A stretch of DNA of 64,000 nucleotides from Candidatus Accumulibacter affinis (GTDB taxonomy: Bacteria; Pseudomonadota; Gammaproteobacteria; Burkholderiales; Rhodocyclaceae). The notes under the pieces are model-generated. The model did no database searches. It saw nothing but the letters and a program-made list of their open reading frames with translations, and was not told where the DNA came from. The stretch's first letter is position 1; each line of letters begins with the position of its first letter. Both the position numbers and the translations under genes were made by a program. The stretch covers positions 186,001 through 250,000 of the forward strand of contig JADJOT010000007.1 in the NCBI GenBank assembly GCA_016713625.1, read 5' to 3'. This document shows positions 1 to 9,974 of the stretch, piece by piece.

Positions 1-1
1 T

Positions 2-229
2 TCGCAGCTGATGATGGCCATTCCGTTATGCCTGCTTTTCGAGCTGGGGTTGTTTCTCGCGCGGTTCGTCGGCAGGCGCTCGGCGCGAAATACGCCGAAT
101 GATCAGATCACACCGCCTGCCAGCGTCAGCCCGGCGGCGGACTGGATGCCAATGTCTGCCGAGGAAATGGACACGGCGATCAAGGATCTCGGCCGACAAC
201 CGGACGCTGAGCGCAAGCCGGATGCCTGA
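2..229 (+). CDS. tatC: Sec-independent translocase subunit TatC, C-terminal fragment
   Basis: This is the last 75 codons of TatC, cut by the window edge. TatC is the multi-spanning inner-membrane receptor of the twin-arginine pathway, which exports folded proteins. The visible part reads SQLMMAIPLCLLFELGLFLARF, matching the last membrane segment of TatC, where E. coli has a similar LLAIPMYCLFEIGVF stretch. A charged, proline-rich cytoplasmic tail without further membrane segments follows. The rest of tat would lie upstream. In related betaproteobacteria tatABC is followed by an HtrA-type protease and a Nif3 gene, and both occur a few kilobases downstream here, so the locus looks syntenic apart from an insertion sequence. 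Confidence 0.85.
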   Translation, partial: SQLMMAIPLCLLFELGLFLARFVGRRSARNTPNDQITPPASVSPAADWMPMSAEEMDTAIKDLGRQPDAERKPDA

Positions 230-527
230 TCTCGCTGTCCGCGACCGCCACGAACCGCTTACCAGGGCCTCGGCGGAGGCCGTGGGACAAGGTAGCTTTC
301 GAGCTTGTTCGGCCACTGGAGGGAGGGGTGTTCGATGGCGTACACCAGCCCCAACGCGCCAGAGGTAGTCGACGTTCTGGGCACGTGGCTGCTGTCAATC
401 CTGGATGGGCAGCGTGCCAAGAACGATTTTTCAGTCTATAGTGAAGATCGCTGGTCTGCACACTCAGGGCTTGCCGTGCACAGATCAACTTGCTGAAAGA
501 TCTGAATCGATGGAAGGAGAAGACAAC
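230..527. other. Intergenic stretch, no gene recognised
   Basis: The roughly 300 bases between tatC and the cytochrome gene hold no reading frame I can support on either strand. It presumably contains the promoter of the cytochrome gene, but I see no convincing -35/-10 pair. Confidence 0.4.
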
Positions 528-902
528 ATGAAAACCGGATTATTGCGGGGCGGTGTTCTTATTGCCAGCACATTATTTCTTGCTGCGTGCGGGCAAAGGG
601 AAGTCAGCTACAAGGCTGACGTGCAGCCGATCGTCAAGCAGCACTGCCTGGAGTGCCATGCCGAAGGCGGTAAGGGAACCGAGAAAAGCGGTCTGCTCAT
701 GACCAGCCATGAAAGCCTGATGAAAGGTACCAAGTTCGGTAGCATCATCAAGCCCGGCGACAGCCTGAGCAGTGTCATGATCATGCTGGTCGAGGGTCGT
801 GCCGATCCTTCCATAAAGATGCCGCATGGCAAGGAATCCATCCCCAAAGAGAAGATTGACGTGCTAAAGAAATGGGTAGAGCAGGGCGCCAAGAACAACT
901 GA
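528..902 (+). CDS. Small lipoprotein c-type cytochrome
   Basis: A 124-aa exported haem protein. The start at 528 is chosen over upstream in-frame ATGs because it has a strong ribosome site (AAGGAGA at 514-520) and opens a proper lipoprotein signal peptide: positive MKTGLLR, a hydrophobic run, then the lipobox LAAC with the cysteine near residue 21. The mature part carries one haem-attachment motif CLECH around residue 41 and Met-containing segments able to supply the second haem ligand. The start of the mature domain (YKADVQPIVKQHC) resembles the single-haem 'PSCyt1-like' cytochromes. It probably acts as a membrane-tethered electron carrier on the periplasmic side. Partner proteins are not visible. 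Confidence 0.8.
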   Translation: MKTGLLRGGVLIASTLFLAACGQREVSYKADVQPIVKQHCLECHAEGGKGTEKSGLLMTSHESLMKGTKFGSIIKPGDSLSSVMIMLVEGRADPSIKMPHGKESIPKEKIDVLKKWVEQGAKNN

Positions 903-931
903 GGTTACCCATGTCACTTGGCCGGCGGGGT

Positions 932-952
932 CCGACCATGCAACATGGTCGG
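932..952. terminator. Perfect hairpin downstream of the cytochrome gene
   Basis: Nine-base arms CCGACCATG / CATGGTCGG separated by CAA, 30 bases after the cytochrome stop. There is no T-run after the stem, so it is only a possible terminator or mRNA-end structure. Confidence 0.3.
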
Positions 953-998
953 GATCATGCGCCGTGAAACCAACACAAAGAAGCTCGTGGTACAAACG

Positions 999-1211
999 CT
1001 AGATCTCGACCTTGCCTTGCTCGTCGGCCAATTCGAGCATCGCCAAGGCCTTTCCTGGAAAAACTGCAGCGAGGTTCAGCTGCGACAGACTCATGACTTC
1101 CAGCTCCTCAGTTGCTGGCCATGAATCCTCGCCCGCTAGCCTGAAGCTGCCGTCTGAAGCACGGACGGGGTTGAAGCCGTTGGGTTCGGGCCTCTTTGAC
1201 CAGGATGGTCT
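999..1211 (-). pseudogene. Unidentified reading frame split by the IS66 insertion
   Basis: Reading leftwards from the insertion point there is an open frame of about 70 codons ending at 999, with text such as KRPEPNGFNPVRASDG and EELEVMSLSQLNLAAVF. If the insertion sequence and one target-repeat copy are removed in thought, the frame continues rightwards into 3866-3890 (YESTAYARPSW) without a stop, but no good start codon is visible before the glutamine amidotransferase gene. I do not recognise the family. It may be a small gene downstream of the amidotransferase that the element disrupted, or a chance open frame. Confidence 0.25.
1204..1211. repeat. Left copy of the 8-bp target-site duplication
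   Basis: GATGGTCT directly abuts the left end of the IS66-type element and is repeated exactly at 3858-3865. Eight-base duplications are the IS66-family norm. Confidence 0.9.
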
Positions 1212-1226
1212 GTAACTTCTCAAAAA
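1212..1226 (+). repeat. Left terminal inverted repeat of the IS66-type element
   Basis: GTAACTTCTCAAAAA. It pairs with 3843-3857 with one mismatch and is also found, one A shorter, at the edge of the second copy (61860). Confidence 0.85.
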
Positions 1227-1269
1227 GCGCGGGCGGGTATGCAGCGGGATGGGTGCCGGAACGACGTGG

Positions 1270-2163
1270 TCACCCGCAGAGCACCCGTCTGAAGTGACGG
1301 TCGAGAGGATAGACCCAGACGGTTTTGATGGGCAGCAGGGCTTGGTGGTGGACATCGAGCTTGCCGCGACCAGTGGTTTGTCCGAGGCAGAGCCAGTTGG
1401 CCGCCTGGTAAGCGGTGCCGCGAAAGCGTGACTGCTCGACGAAAGTTTCGAGCAAGAGCGGCCGGTAACCGTATTGGACGTGCCAGTCGGCGGCGATCTG
1501 CCGGGCGGCGCGAGCCAGGATGGACGAGGCCAGATTCTTGCATTCGATCCACGGCAGGATGAGGAATCGAGCGTTGTTCACGACCCGGTGCAGGTGCTCC
1601 TGGCGTTGCGCAGGCGTCCAGCCGATATAGTGGTCGCGCGGCTGGGTCTTCCAGGCGGCGGCAGCAAAGCTGAGCAAGGCGACGAGGCGTCCGCCCGCGC
1701 GAACGAAGTAGCGCAGTTGGGCGCCGGGCAGCGGTTGATAGCCGAGGTAGTGGTAACGGTCGAGGTACTCGTTGTGCAGCTGCGACTCCGCGCGATGGCT
1801 GACCCGGTGCAGTTGCATTGCCCCCAGGGCACGAGGGCCGTCTGCGCGCAGGGGCGTGTCGGGCTCGGCCAGCACGGTACGACGGTGCCAGGGTTTACCG
1901 TTGTGATTGCCGTTGCGAGGTGGCGGCAGTTGCAGCAAGCCATCGGTCTGCATGCGCAGCATCGCCACGCGGCAGCTCATCTCCTTGAGCCGCCCGTCCT
2001 CGCGGCACCAGCCGAGCTCGGCACAGACCATCCGGGACAACTGTGCTCGCAAGGCGGCAGGATTGGCTGCGATCAGCTGCCGGATCTGGTCGAGCTCCGC
2101 GGTGCTGAAGATGCGCCCGCAATAGCGAGCGGACGCCGTTTCAGGGGCCGTGTACGGGAACAT
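1270..2163 (-). CDS. DUF4338 (DruA-family) protein carried by the IS66-type element
   Basis: A 297-aa protein of the DUF4338 family, whose founding defence member is DruA of Druantia. The family signatures are in order: NEYLDRYHYLGY, then LRYFVRAGGRLVALLSF, RDHYIGW, NNARFLILPWIECKNLAS, YGYRPLLLETFVE and AANWLCLGQTTGRGK. I start at the ATG at 2163 because it follows a GGGGGCG site and the upstream codons belong to the transposase. The gene overlaps the transposase 3' end by 23 bases, implying coupled translation. It lies wholly inside the insertion-sequence ends, so here it is a passenger or accessory gene of the element rather than part of a Druantia locus (no DruE helicase is nearby). Its biochemical role is unknown. 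Confidence 0.85.
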   Translation of the reverse strand: MFPYTAPETASARYCGRIFSTAELDQIRQLIAANPAALRAQLSRMVCAELGWCREDGRLKEMSCRVAMLRMQTDGLLQLPPPRNGNHNGKPWHRRTVLAEPDTPLRADGPRALGAMQLHRVSHRAESQLHNEYLDRYHYLGYQPLPGAQLRYFVRAGGRLVALLSFAAAAWKTQPRDHYIGWTPAQRQEHLHRVVNNARFLILPWIECKNLASSILARAARQIAADWHVQYGYRPLLLETFVEQSRFRGTAYQAANWLCLGQTTGRGKLDVHHQALLPIKTVWVYPLDRHFRRVLCG

Positions 2164-3754
2164 TCGCCCCCGTCGGCGTGGCCTCGAAGATCCACTGCGC
2201 CAGCGGAGCAATCCGATGCCAGCCGAAGACGCGGTCCTGAAGGTATTGCCAGAAGGAAAGTTGGTTCTTGCGGCAGGTCTTCTTGAGGCTGGCGAAGGTA
2301 TCGCGGCAGCGGCGGCCGGACGCGCTGCGGGTGGAGCCGCTGATCTTGCGCTTCTTGACGTAGTCGCGAATATCCGACTCACTGAGGTTGTTGTGCAGGG
2401 GAAGCTCGGGACGTTGCAACACGCGCAGCAACTCCGCCCGGTTGCGACGCATTCGTTTCAGGGCCTGATCGAGGCTGGCATAACCGGTCCGGGTGGCACA
2501 AAGCTTCTCGAAGCGGGCTTCGATCGCGGCTGCAGTGAGTGTCTCCGGCGCTTCCTTGTACGCCTTGAGCGCATCGTAGATCGCCCACAGCTCGCTGCGC
2601 GCCGAGGCCAGCGCCTGGCGTTGCAGATCGTTGAAGCCGAGCAGTTTGGCCAGCACTCGTTCGGCATGGATCCAGCACAGGACGTGGGTCAGCACATCGA
2701 ACTGCCCGGCGTCATCGCTGACGATCGCCAGATCGGGGGCGACGCCCTGCTCGACGACGGTACCGAACAACGCGCCTTCGGTGACCGTGCGGACATGGCG
2801 CGGATCCGTGATGCCCTGCTGAGCCAACACCGCCTGCCAGGCGGCTTGACCCGTCCATGCCGCCGGTGCCAGGGCGGTGAGTGCCTGGAGTGGAGCGCAA
2901 GGCAGCTTGTGCTCGGCCAGGTAGGTCAGCGCGGCCGGATTCAGGGTGTAAACATCGTGCCCGGCACGGAGCAATTCCAGAAAATTGATCCGGCTCTTGC
3001 TGTCGGTGCTCGCGAACCAGGCGAAGCGCTCGTTGCCGATATGCGTACAGTACCCATTCTTGCCCTGATGGCGCGCCCCCGTATCGTCCACATGAACGTA
3101 CCGGCTGCGCTGCAGCCCTGCTTGCAGCAGAGCGTCTTTCTCGCGATGGAACTCGTTATGGCCGTCGGTGATCAACGCGCTGAGCTGCCCGGCCGAGAGG
3201 TCGATCTGCCACTCCCGCAGTTGCTCGAGCAAGAGCGGCTGCGTCACATGCGCATGGTGGTACTGGTACAGGATGAAAGCGCGCAGCTGCGGGCCGAAGT
3301 GCACCCCACCGATCTCGGCCGGTAACTGCCCGATCAAGCTCACTCCCTCGGGGCTGACCCAGCGCTCCAGCCGATACCGGGTATTGTGCACCCCGATCCG
3401 GAGGTCCTGCACCACGAAATCCTGGTAGCCCTTGAAGCGACTGTTCGGCGGAATGTCCGCCGCCGGCTGCACCTTGACCGACTCGTGGATCTCGAGCTTG
3501 GCCGTCTTGTGGCGCTTGCCACGGCGCTTCGGCCGGCGCGCCTTCTTCGTCCCGCTTCGCTCGCCTTCCAGCGCAGAGGGCTTGATCACCGGCTTCGGCT
3601 TCTGGCCCTTCAGTCGCGCAAGCTCATCGCGCAGCGCCTGAATCTGTTCCCGCTGCCAATGACAAAGTTCCAGCAGGCGCACGACCGCCGGCGTCATCTC
3701 GTCGGCCGGGATATCAGGGATACCGGGAAGTTTCTGAGGGGTCTCCGTGCTCAT
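2141..3754 (-). CDS. IS66-family DDE transposase
   Basis: A 537-aa transposase. After a coiled-coil N-terminus (WQREQIQALRDELARLKGQ, near residues 32-50) and a basic linker rich in KKARRPKRRGKRHK, the catalytic part shows DDTGARHQGKNGYCTHIG with the first Asp, AIVSDDAGQF with the second, and HNNLSESDIRDYVKKRKISG with the C-terminal Glu region. That last motif replaces the more usual NNRAERALRP, marking a divergent IS66 branch. The start at 3754 (MSTETPQKLPG) is preferred over an upstream extension with no ribosome site. The frame is intact, and together with the clean terminal repeats this suggests the element could still be active. The DUF4338 gene follows with a 23-base overlap. Confidence 0.9.
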   Translation of the reverse strand: MSTETPQKLPGIPDIPADEMTPAVVRLLELCHWQREQIQALRDELARLKGQKPKPVIKPSALEGERSGTKKARRPKRRGKRHKTAKLEIHESVKVQPAADIPPNSRFKGYQDFVVQDLRIGVHNTRYRLERWVSPEGVSLIGQLPAEIGGVHFGPQLRAFILYQYHHAHVTQPLLLEQLREWQIDLSAGQLSALITDGHNEFHREKDALLQAGLQRSRYVHVDDTGARHQGKNGYCTHIGNERFAWFASTDSKSRINFLELLRAGHDVYTLNPAALTYLAEHKLPCAPLQALTALAPAAWTGQAAWQAVLAQQGITDPRHVRTVTEGALFGTVVEQGVAPDLAIVSDDAGQFDVLTHVLCWIHAERVLAKLLGFNDLQRQALASARSELWAIYDALKAYKEAPETLTAAAIEARFEKLCATRTGYASLDQALKRMRRNRAELLRVLQRPELPLHNNLSESDIRDYVKKRKISGSTRSASGRRCRDTFASLKKTCRKNQLSFWQYLQDRVFGWHRIAPLAQWIFEATPTGANVPVHGP

Positions 3755-3842
3755 GCCTGCAGATTGAACCACGCTTCGCGCGCTGTGTCCAGCACCACCT
3801 GCAAGCAAGAATCCCAGATTCAGTGAATGGTCATGCCCGGGG

Positions 3843-3857
3843 TTTTTGAGGAGTTAC
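3843..3857 (-). repeat. Right terminal inverted repeat of the IS66-type element
   Basis: TTTTTGAGGAGTTAC, the complement of the left end apart from one base. Confidence 0.85.
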
Positions 3858-3865
3858 GATGGTCT
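3858..3865. repeat. Right copy of the 8-bp target-site duplication
   Basis: GATGGTCT, identical to 1204-1211. Confidence 0.9.
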
Positions 3866-3890
3866 TGCATAAGCTGTGGATTCATAACGA

Positions 3891-4680
3891 TTAAGTTGTA
3901 TGAACGGTGGGTTGGTGCCTGACCGGTATCCCCTCTTCAAACAGCCACAGACTCCCGCTCGGCATCGTCGTCCAGCGTTCGTTGTCGGTCAGTGGCACGG
4001 TGGCAATCACTGCGACGCGATCGTCAGGAGTTGTGACATCGCTGAAATCGATACTCAGATCCTGATCACGCAGGTGTGCAACGGCAAAAGGCGCCTGCCG
4101 AATGATGTAGCTGAGCAGGGTGGAACAGTGCGCGAACAGGCAGTCGCCGTTGGATAGCAGATAGTTGCACGCGCCGCGCGCGCCGAGATCAGGGTCAGTT
4201 GATGCAGTGTGTCGAACAACCGGGACTGACTCGGTACCTGATCGCCGAAACGTTGCCGCAAGTTCTGCAGCAGCCAGCAAAAGGCGCGCTCGCTGTCGGT
4301 CTGGCCAACCGGCATGAAACTGCCGTCGAGTTCGGGCGAGAAGTCCGGCAGATTGCCGTTATGGGCGAACACCCAGTAGCGTCCCCAGAGTTCGCGCATG
4401 AACGGGTGGGTGTTCTCGAGTGCGACGACACCCTGCGTCGCTTTGCGAATGTGGGCAATAACGTTCTTCGAGTGGATCGGATAGTTACGTACCAGTTCGG
4501 CGACCGGCGAAACGCATGACGGCTGCGGATCGACGAACACCCGCGCACCACGCCCTTCGAAGAAAGCGATTCCCCAGCCATCCGCATGCACGTCGGTGCC
4601 GCCGCCGCGCGCCTGAAATCCGGCAAAGGAAAAGCAGATGTCGGTCGGGACATTGCAATCATCGCCAGTAGCTGACACAT
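3891..4680 (-). pseudogene. Class II glutamine amidotransferase (YafJ type), two frameshifts
   Basis: A glutamine-hydrolysing Ntn-hydrolase of about 262 codons. The start at 4680 gives MCQLLAM, placing the nucleophilic cysteine right after Met as the family requires. The frame then breaks: NVPTDICFSFAGFQARGG, DGWGIAFFEG, AHIRKATQG and YWVFAHNGNLPDF continue in a second frame, and LGARGACNYLLSNGDCLFAHC to the stop in a third. Restoring one A near 4660 (ATGATTGC to ATGAATTGC) and one C near 4195 (ACCCTGAT to ACCCCTGAT) gives one continuous, family-typical protein. Both lesions are one-base losses in short homopolymers, so either a young pseudogene or sequence error is possible. The protease gene follows immediately upstream on the same strand, and the two may be co-transcribed. 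Confidence 0.8.
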
Positions 4681-4692
4681 CGGCGCTTCCAC

Positions 4693-5868
<1,176 letters not shown>

Positions 5869-5891
5869 GGGCAAAAAACCGGAGCCAGTGA

Positions 5892-6638
5892 ATGAAACGC
5901 GAAGAGTTGATACGCTACCTGGACAAGCTACTGGAAGCAGGGCGCTTTCGGGATTATTGCCCAAATGGCCTGCAAGTGGAAGGACGCTCCGAGGTACAAC
6001 GGCTGGTCGCCGGCGTCAGCGCCACCCAGGCCCTGCTTGATGCCGCCGTTGCGCGTGATGCCGACGCCATCCTGGTTCATCATGGCTGGTTCTGGCGTGG
6101 CGAAGACGGCCGTGTCACCGGCATGCGCAAGACACGCCTGCAGAAGCTGCTCAGGCATGATCTCAACCTCATCGCGTATCATCTGCCGCTCGATGGCCAT
6201 CCCGAGCTCGGTAACAACGCGCAGCTGGCAAAGCAGTTCGGCTGGCTGGTCGACGACCGCTTCGGCGATCAGGATATCGGCTACCTGGGACACCTCGAAA
6301 ACCCGCGCACCGTCGCGGCGATCGGCGAACGCGTTGGCAGTGCGTTGCAGCGTGCGCCGCTGCTGATCGGTGATGGCGGCCGCCTGGTAAGCCGCGTCGG
6401 CTGGTGTTCCGGCGCTGCGCAGGGATTGTTCGAGGAAGCCATCGCGCGCGGCGTCGATCTTTACCTCAGCGGTGAAATCTCCGAGCAGACCGTGCACCTG
6501 GCGCGTGAATCCGGCGTCGCCTATCTGGCTGCCGGGCACCACGCCAGCGAACGTTATGGCGTGCGGGCACTCGCCGAACATCTGGCCGAGCGTTTCGGCC
6601 TGAACTGTGAATTCGTCGACCTCGACAATCCTGTCTGA
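5892..6638 (+). CDS. Nif3-like dinuclear metal centre protein (GTP cyclohydrolase 1 type 2 homologue)
   Basis: A 248-aa Nif3/YbgI-family protein. Metal-site residues are present: DAILVHHGWFW early and LAAGHHASERYGV near the C-terminus, with DLYLSGEISEQ between. YCPNGLQVEGR near residue 22 is the family's N-terminal signature. The length matches the short form (about 250 aa) without the inserted PII-like domain. The exact reaction of this universal family is unsettled; GTP cyclohydrolase activity is reported for some members. The gene faces away from the protease and is followed, 19 bases on, by the fumarylacetoacetate hydrolase gene on the same strand. Confidence 0.9.
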   Translation: MKREELIRYLDKLLEAGRFRDYCPNGLQVEGRSEVQRLVAGVSATQALLDAAVARDADAILVHHGWFWRGEDGRVTGMRKTRLQKLLRHDLNLIAYHLPLDGHPELGNNAQLAKQFGWLVDDRFGDQDIGYLGHLENPRTVAAIGERVGSALQRAPLLIGDGGRLVSRVGWCSGAAQGLFEEAIARGVDLYLSGEISEQTVHLARESGVAYLAAGHHASERYGVRALAEHLAERFGLNCEFVDLDNPV

Positions 6639-6657
6639 ACCACCACAAGGAGCAAGC

Positions 6658-7340
<683 letters not shown>

Positions 7341-7456
7341 CCATGATCAACCGGTGCGGGCCGCCGGCTCCCGATCAGCGCGTTGGCCCTTCCTGCGTCG
7401 GCGAGCCTCGTACTATCGAGTCGCCGCCGCCATCCTCACCCCACAGGAGCATTACC

Positions 7457-7984
7457 ATGATTGCTCAGGATCTTTCCTCCACTCCCTGCCGCAATGCTTT
7501 GCTGCGCAGCTGGCGGCTGGCCGTTGCGCTGGCCCTGGCCTGCACGATCGCGCCGGCGCTGGCCGAAGGGGTCGCACCTCTCTCGAAAGGGCAAACGGTA
7601 TATGTGCCGATCTACTCCGAGATTCGGCACGGCAATGTCGGCACCTCGGGCAAGACCGACAGCAGCCAGATGTCGGTCCTGGTCAGTGTTCGCAACACCG
7701 ACCCCGACAACCCGATCCGCGTCGTCGTCGCGCGCTACTACAACAGCGATGGTGCTCTGCTCCGCAACGCGCTTCCCACACCCAGGACCATTCCGCCGTT
7801 CGGCACCTTCGAACTGTTCGTCGAACACCGCGAGAACCTTGGTGGTTCGGGTGCCAATTATGTAATCAAGTGGGAAGCGGCGACGCCGGTGTCGCAGCCG
7901 CTGATCGAAGCCTTGCATACCCGCTTGCAGGCGGGTTTCTCGCTCGGCTTCATCGGCCGCGGCCGAGCGATTTCGGAGCCCTGA
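7457..7984 (+). CDS. Secreted DUF3124 protein
   Basis: A 175-aa protein with a signal peptide (basic residues, then LAVALALACTIAPALAEG, cleavage near residue 37) and one DUF3124 domain: GQTVYVPIYSEIRHG, LVSVRNTDPDNPIRVVVARYYNSDG and FGTFELFVEHRENLGGSGANYVIKW. The family is periplasmic or surface exposed and has no known activity. The start at 7457 has AGGAGC upstream. The longer frame reaching back to 7214 is an extension over the tail of the previous gene and is rejected. About 115 bases separate it from the fumarylacetoacetate hydrolase stop. Confidence 0.82.
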   Translation: MIAQDLSSTPCRNALLRSWRLAVALALACTIAPALAEGVAPLSKGQTVYVPIYSEIRHGNVGTSGKTDSSQMSVLVSVRNTDPDNPIRVVVARYYNSDGALLRNALPTPRTIPPFGTFELFVEHRENLGGSGANYVIKWEAATPVSQPLIEALHTRLQAGFSLGFIGRGRAISEP

Positions 7985-8032
7985 GCTGGGCGGAACGGCG
8001 ATCCGGGCGAGCGCTGTTCGCCAGCGATCACC

Positions 8033-8581
8033 ATGTCCGAAAGCAAGCGGCTGATCACGCTGACGACCACCGCCGAGGATCAGCGCATCGCGCAGCTCGC
8101 GGCGGCGGCGATCGGCCTGTCGCTGGTCGATGCGGCGATCCCGCTGCCGCTACCCGGGGTCAAGCCCGGCCTGGCCAACATCGTGACGCTGATCGTCCTG
8201 GCCCGCTACGGCTGGGTCGCAGCCGCCTGGGTCAGCGGCCTGCGCGTCTTCGCCGGCAGTCTGCTGCTGGGCTACTTCCTGTCGCCTGGATTCTTCATGA
8301 GCCTCAGCGGCGCGCTGTTCAGTCTGCTGACGCTGGCGCTTGCGGTGCGTCTGCCACGCCGCTGTTTCGGGCCGGTCAGCTGGAGCATCCTGGCGGCCTT
8401 TGCGCATATCGGCGGACAACTGCTGCTGGCACGCTGGTGGCTGATTCCGCATGATGGGCTGTTCCTGCTGGTACCTTTTTTTGCGCTGGCGGCGCTCGCT
8501 TTCGGTATCATCAATGGTTTGATCGCCGCGCGCCTGCTGGCCGAGCTGGCGGCCAGGGAAGCTGAGGTTGAAAATGCCTGA
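8033..8581 (+). CDS. Gx transporter family membrane protein (heptaprenyl-diphosphate-synthase-component-I fold)
   Basis: A 182-aa integral membrane protein with about five or six hydrophobic segments. The segment DAAIPLPLPGVKPGLANIVTLIVLARYG is the typical conserved core of the Hpre_diP_synt_I/Gx family, which belongs to the ECF-transporter S-component fold. Such proteins bind a small substrate and often sit next to FMN-transferase or RNF-type genes; none of those is visible here. The substrate is unknown. The gene lies 48 bases after the DUF3124 gene on the same strand. Confidence 0.78.
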   Translation: MSESKRLITLTTTAEDQRIAQLAAAAIGLSLVDAAIPLPLPGVKPGLANIVTLIVLARYGWVAAAWVSGLRVFAGSLLLGYFLSPGFFMSLSGALFSLLTLALAVRLPRRCFGPVSWSILAAFAHIGGQLLLARWWLIPHDGLFLLVPFFALAALAFGIINGLIAARLLAELAAREAEVENA

Positions 8582-8686
8582 AACCATCTGTCTGGCCTGC
8601 GCATTTGAGCTTGCGCAGCCGGCCGGGCGAGAATATTCGGCGCGGCAAGCGGCGATCGCGAGCCAACCGTCGCTGCTTCGCGCTTG

Positions 8687-9904
8687 ATGGGGAAAGCACG
8701 CTCGTCGGTCGCGCTGGTGCTCAGCTTCTGTCTCGCCGAGACCTTTTCGATGGCCGGCTTTGCGCTGGTGCCTTCACTGCTGCCACAGCTTTCGCAGCAA
8801 TGGGCGTTGTCGGCGACAGAAGGGGGCTGGCTCGGCGGTATTTTTTTTCTTGGCTATGTTCTCGCGGTACCGTGGCTGGTCAGCCTGACCGATCGCATCG
8901 ATGCTCGCCGGGTCTACCTCGCCGGTGCGGCGTTGAGCGCGCTGGCCATGGCCGGCTTTGCGAGCTTTGCCGACAACCTGCTGACCGGCCTGTGCTGGTG
9001 GTGGTTGGCCGGCCTCGGCCTGGCCGCTACCTACATGCCAGGCCTCAAGGCGTTGACCGATCGCCTGCCGATCACCGCGCAATCACGAGGCACGGCTTTT
9101 TATACCGCCACTTTCGGTGTCGGTGCCGGACTGTCGTATCTCTGGATCGAACTACTGCAAGTGCTGCTGCCATGGCCCGCGTTGTTCGCTGTCGCGGCGA
9201 CCTGCGCCGCGCTGTCGGGGTTGCTCGTCTGGTGTGCAGTCGCTCCGGGCCCAGCAAAGGCATTGCCAGGGACCGTACGAAGCCATTGGCGCGACATCTT
9301 GCGCGATCGACGTATCCTCGCCTTTTGCGGTGGCTATTTCGGTCACAACTGGGAGCTCTTCGGCTTCCGGGCCTGGCTCGTTGCTTACCTGACCTGGAGG
9401 CAGGCCAGCCTAGCGGACGCGTGGACGGCGATGCCGGGATTGATCGCCGCACTGGCGACCTTCCTCGCCGTACCCGCCAGCATCCTCGGCAACGAGGGCG
9501 CGCATTACTGGGGGCGCCGGCGCTGGTTGCAGAGCGTGATGCCGCTTTCGTTCCTGTTGGCGCTCCTGGTCGGCTTCTCGGGTGGCCAGTCGACGCGTGT
9601 TCTGGTGCCATTGCTGCTCGTCTACGCGGCGAGCACGAATCTCGATTCGGCAGCGCTGACTGCTGGCCTGCTCACCGAGACGCCACCGGAAATGCGCGGC
9701 ACTGCGCTTGCGCTGTACTCGTCGATTGGTTTTGCCGGCGGCTTCATCGGACCGGTGGCTTTTGGCGTCGCGCTCGACGTTTTTGGTCGCAGTAATCAGG
9801 CGGGTTGGACGGCTGGCTTCGTGACTCTGGCCTGCGGTATCGCCTTCGGGCGTTTGGCGATCGGCAGGATTGGCATCCTGCCAGCAACAACGCAAGTGCG
9901 ATAA
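8687..9904 (+). CDS. Major facilitator superfamily permease
   Basis: A 405-aa transporter with 12 predicted membrane segments in two halves. The loop after segment 2 has LVSLTDRIDARRVYLAG, the degenerate MFS motif A (D-R-x-x-x-R). The second half includes ETPPEMRGTALALYSSIGFAGGFIGP, the equivalent region after segment 10. The ATG at 8687 is preferred over the TTG one codon earlier. The substrate cannot be read from the sequence; the family includes multidrug and cyanate/sugar exporters. It is convergent with mutY, whose true end lies 70 bases downstream. Confidence 0.85.
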   Translation: MGKARSSVALVLSFCLAETFSMAGFALVPSLLPQLSQQWALSATEGGWLGGIFFLGYVLAVPWLVSLTDRIDARRVYLAGAALSALAMAGFASFADNLLTGLCWWWLAGLGLAATYMPGLKALTDRLPITAQSRGTAFYTATFGVGAGLSYLWIELLQVLLPWPALFAVAATCAALSGLLVWCAVAPGPAKALPGTVRSHWRDILRDRRILAFCGGYFGHNWELFGFRAWLVAYLTWRQASLADAWTAMPGLIAALATFLAVPASILGNEGAHYWGRRRWLQSVMPLSFLLALLVGFSGGQSTRVLVPLLLVYAASTNLDSAALTAGLLTETPPEMRGTALALYSSIGFAGGFIGPVAFGVALDVFGRSNQAGWTAGFVTLACGIAFGRLAIGRIGILPATTQVR

Positions 9905-9974
9905 GGAGGGCGGGAGGGCGCCAGGCCAGCGGCTGCCGCCCGCCAGGGGAGAGCAGCCGGCGAGTCTCTGCGGA

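Larger units (their letters stand above)
1212..3857 (-). mobile_element. Complete IS66-type insertion sequence with a DUF4338 passenger gene
   Basis: The element is delimited by imperfect terminal inverted repeats: GTAACTTCTCAAAAA at 1212-1226 and its complement TTTTTGAGGAGTTAC at 3843-3857, differing at one base. Perfect 8-bp duplications GATGGTCT flank it, so it is a clean, fairly recent insertion of 2646 bp. It carries a DDE transposase (2141-3754) and a DUF4338 gene (1270-2163) whose start overlaps the transposase end; both genes read leftwards. No tnpA/tnpB-like accessory genes of classical IS66 are present, so this is one of the short-form IS66 lineages. A second, truncated and mutated copy of the left end lies at 61860-62818. 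Confidence 0.9.

Noticed and set aside
1474..2286. 270-codon plus-strand frame inside the IS66-type element
   Set aside because: It is antisense to the DUF4338 and transposase genes, which have clear family motifs.
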